Assembly: GCF_020131355.1 (NCBI RefSeq)
Contig: NZ_JAHLEL010000006.1
Span: 496,001-560,000 of the forward strand
DNA length: 64,000 bases
From: Pseudonocardia sp. ICBG1293
GTDB taxonomy: Bacteria > Actinomycetota > Actinomycetes > Mycobacteriales > Pseudonocardiaceae
Direction of reading: 5' to 3'
The translations under genes and the position numbers were made by a program. The notes beneath the pieces were generated by a model, which was given only the letters and a program-made list of their open reading frames with translations, was not told where the DNA came from and did no database searches. Shown here piece after piece: positions 62,047 through 64,000 of this stretch; positions within the stretch are counted from its first letter, which is position 1; every line of letters starts with the position of its first letter.

Positions 62047-64000
62047 TCAGCCGGCCAGGTGCGACCAGCGCGGCGCGAGGTCCTCCCAGGTGCCCTCGTC
62101 GGCGACCCGCCCGCGGTCCAGCACGACCACCCGGTCGGCCCGGGCCAGCGCCGCCCGCTTCGTGCTCGCGCCGACCACGGTGCTGCCCCGGCGGCGCAGC
62201 GCCGCCCAGAGCTCGATCTCGGTGCGGACGTCCAGCGCGGAGGAGACGTCGTCGGCGACGATCAGCTCGGCCCCGGTCGCCAGCGCCCGGGCCATGGCGA
62301 CCCGCTGCACCTGCCCGCCCGACAGCCGGATGCCCCGGTGCCCGACGACCGCGTCCGGCCCGCCCGCGGCGGCGACGTCGCGGTCCAGGCGGGCGTCGTC
62401 GACCGCATCGACGACCGGCCGGTCGTGCCCGAGGGCGATGTTGTCGCCGAACGAGCCCGACAGCACCCGCGGGACCTGCCCGACGTAGGCGACCTGACCG
62501 GGACGCAGGAACGTCTGCGGGTCCTCCACCGCTCGTCCGTTCCACCGGATGACCCCCTCGTGCCCGACCAGCCCGGCCAGGCCCGCGAGCAGGCTGGACT
62601 TGCCCGACCCGACCCGGCCGGTGATCAGCACCAGCGAGCCCGCGTCGACGTCGAGGTCCACGCCCTCGACGCCGACGGTGCCGTCGTCGTGCACGGCGCT
62701 GACCTTCTCCAGGCTCAGCCGGTGCAGCGGCTCGCGGTCCACCGGCTCCGGGGCGGGCGCGGCCCCGGTGGTCAGGTCGACCCCGGGCGGCAGCCGGGTC
62801 AGGTCCGCCGGGCCGGCGAACGGGGCGACGGCACGCAGCCAGCGCCGCGCGATCGGGGCCTCGGTGACCGCGGCCGCGCAGACCTGCCCGAGGAACCCGG
62901 CCCCGTTCAGGGTGGTCGACACCAGCAGCGCCGTCGCCAGCGGCCAGGTCCCGGCCAGGTAGAGCGACCAGGTGAGCACCACCGCACCCTGCAGCAGCAC
63001 CCCGGGGACGCCGTCGAGCAGGGTGCGCACCCGGTACTCGCGGACCGTGGCCCGCACCCGGTCACCGTCGACGCCGGCCAGGTGGGTCCGCAGAGCACCG
63101 GTCGCGGCGGCGAGCTTCACCGTGCGCACCGACTCCAGGACCGATCCCAGTGCCGTGCCGAACCGCGCCCTGGCGTCGGCGGCGATCCGCCCGGAGCGCC
63201 CCGCGAAGGGCGCCCCGACCGCCGCGACACCCGCGCAGACCAGCAGGAACCCGCCGATGACGGCGGCCGCGCGCACGTCGGCGGCCACCAGACCGGCCAC
63301 CACGACCACGATCACCGAGTTGGTGACGTCGACCCAGCGGTCCACGTAGAGGATCATCCGGTCCGAGTCCAGCGCCCGGGCCACGACCTCGCCCGCGGGG
63401 GAGCGCGGCCCGCGCCGCTGCATGGTCTGGCCGCGGAGCACCCCGAGCCGCAGCCGCAGCGTCGTCGCGGACCACCAGCGCGGGTAGGTGCGGAACGCGA
63501 CCGCGATCCACACCGGGAACAGCATCAGGACCACCGTCAGCGCGACGGCGGGCCCCCACGGGGGGTCACCGCCCTCCGCACCCGCGACGACGAGCCCCCA
63601 CAGCCAGCCGGTGAGCACACCGGTGGCCGAGCCCAGGGTGGCGAGGGAGAACATCGCGCCGCCGGCCAGCCCCCAGCGCGGGTGGGCCAGCGCGAGTCGT
63701 ACGACGACCCGCCACAGCGGGGGAGCGGGCACCGGGTCCGGGGGCGGCACGGCGCGCCGGGCGGCCCGGTGCAGCACCGGCGACCCCGGGTCGGCGTCCC
63801 CCGTGCTGTCGTCCGTGCCGCCGCCACCCCGTGCCGCGGCGGGTGCGTCGGCGTCGGTGCCCGCGTCGGTGCCGGTGTCGGTGCCGGTGCCGGGGAGCCC
63901 GGGCAGCGACCGGTCCGCGGCGAGCAGGTCGGCGTAGCGGCCCGGCTCGGTGGCGAGCGTCTCCCGCGCACCGTGCTGGACCAGCCGGCCGTCGGACAGC
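62047..64000 (-). CDS. Fused ABC exporter, C-terminal part (partial at window edge)
   Basis: The frame stays open from the stop at 62047 to base 64000. The edge sequence 'LSDGRLVQHGARETLATEPG' is the end of one ATPase domain. A Gly/Thr/Asp-rich linker, six membrane helices and a second ATPase domain follow. That domain has Walker A 'GRVGSGKSSL', signature 'LSGGQVQRVAMARAL' and Walker B 'LIVADDVSSALD', where Asp replaces the usual catalytic Glu. Two half-transporters are therefore fused in one polypeptide, of which about 650 residues are seen. Substrate is unknown. GTG 63777 could start a separate half-transporter if the fusion is wrong. Confidence 0.8.
   Translation of the reverse strand, partial: LSDGRLVQHGARETLATEPGRYADLLAADRSLPGLPGTGTDTGTDAGTDADAPAAARGGGGTDDSTGDADPGSPVLHRAARRAVPPPDPVPAPPLWRVVVRLALAHPRWGLAGGAMFSLATLGSATGVLTGWLWGLVVAGAEGGDPPWGPAVALTVVLMLFPVWIAVAFRTYPRWWSATTLRLRLGVLRGQTMQRRGPRSPAGEVVARALDSDRMILYVDRWVDVTNSVIVVVVAGLVAADVRAAAVIGGFLLVCAGVAAVGAPFAGRSGRIAADARARFGTALGSVLESVRTVKLAAATGALRTHLAGVDGDRVRATVREYRVRTLLDGVPGVLLQGAVVLTWSLYLAGTWPLATALLVSTTLNGAGFLGQVCAAAVTEAPIARRWLRAVAPFAGPADLTRLPPGVDLTTGAAPAPEPVDREPLHRLSLEKVSAVHDDGTVGVEGVDLDVDAGSLVLITGRVGSGKSSLLAGLAGLVGHEGVIRWNGRAVEDPQTFLRPGQVAYVGQVPRVLSGSFGDNIALGHDRPVVDAVDDARLDRDVAAAGGPDAVVGHRGIRLSGGQVQRVAMARALATGAELIVADDVSSALDVRTEIELWAALRRRGSTVVGASTKRAALARADRVVVLDRGRVADEGTWEDLAPRWSHLAG

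Overview
This window comes from a very GC-rich actinobacterium. Many genes start with GTG, neighbouring genes often overlap by 4 bases (GTGA or ATGA), and third codon positions are almost all G or C. Protein style, the IS110-type element and the catabolic gene families suggest a Pseudonocardia-like member of the Pseudonocardiaceae. That placement is inference. No rRNA or tRNA gene was seen.

Left part (1-10.5 kb): the end of a ROK-family protein, a type II haloacid dehalogenase, and cobK. Then come a small winged-helix regulator coupled to a membrane protein, a divergent SDR/TetR pair sharing a clear operator, a zinc alcohol dehydrogenase, and a GNAT gene abutting a truncated HAD phosphatase fossil. 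Next is a coupled cobG-cobH-cobIJ operon and an exported NlpC/P60 hydrolase. Cobalamin synthesis continues at 30.7-34.6 kb, where a cobalamin riboswitch, a 12-codon leader ORF and cobN follow one another.

Middle part (10.6-30 kb): a catabolic island. It holds two closely related solute-binding lipoproteins, two ABC permeases and, 8 kb away, one ABC ATPase. It also holds two HisD/HpsN-type dehydrogenases, an SDR, a frame-broken HpcH/HpaI aldolase, an alpha/beta hydrolase, a tandem SnoaL-like protein, a bicupin and a frame-broken C-N hydrolase. A LacI-family regulator sits in the centre. Four copies of one degenerate palindrome (half-site RYATRC, centre CG or GC) lie at the island's gene starts. 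Two overlap the -10 region of good candidate promoters. I read this as a LacI regulon for uptake and oxidation of an unidentified polyol, sulfo-polyol or sugar-acid-like substrate. A symporter-ureohydrolase pair with a divergent PucR-type regulator follows.

Right part (34.6-64 kb): a decayed alpha/beta hydrolase and a frameshifted MFS transporter, then a two-gene module sharing one unnamed C-terminal domain. A TPP enzyme, three MFS transporters and a surface-polysaccharide set (GT2, TupA-like ATP-grasp, flippase) interrupted by an IS110-type element come next. The window ends with two FAD monooxygenase paralogues, an amino-acid permease, an exported serine-hydrolase-like protein, a ClpC-type ATPase, a CDF metal exporter, two OYE-type flavin oxidoreductases and the 3' part of a fused ABC exporter.

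Repeats are abundant: tandem arrays with periods of 10, 15, about 17, 20, 24, 36, 37 and 43 bp, and palindromes inside cobG and cobN. Four genes carry frame breaks, two of them in five-G runs, so part of the decay could be sequence error.
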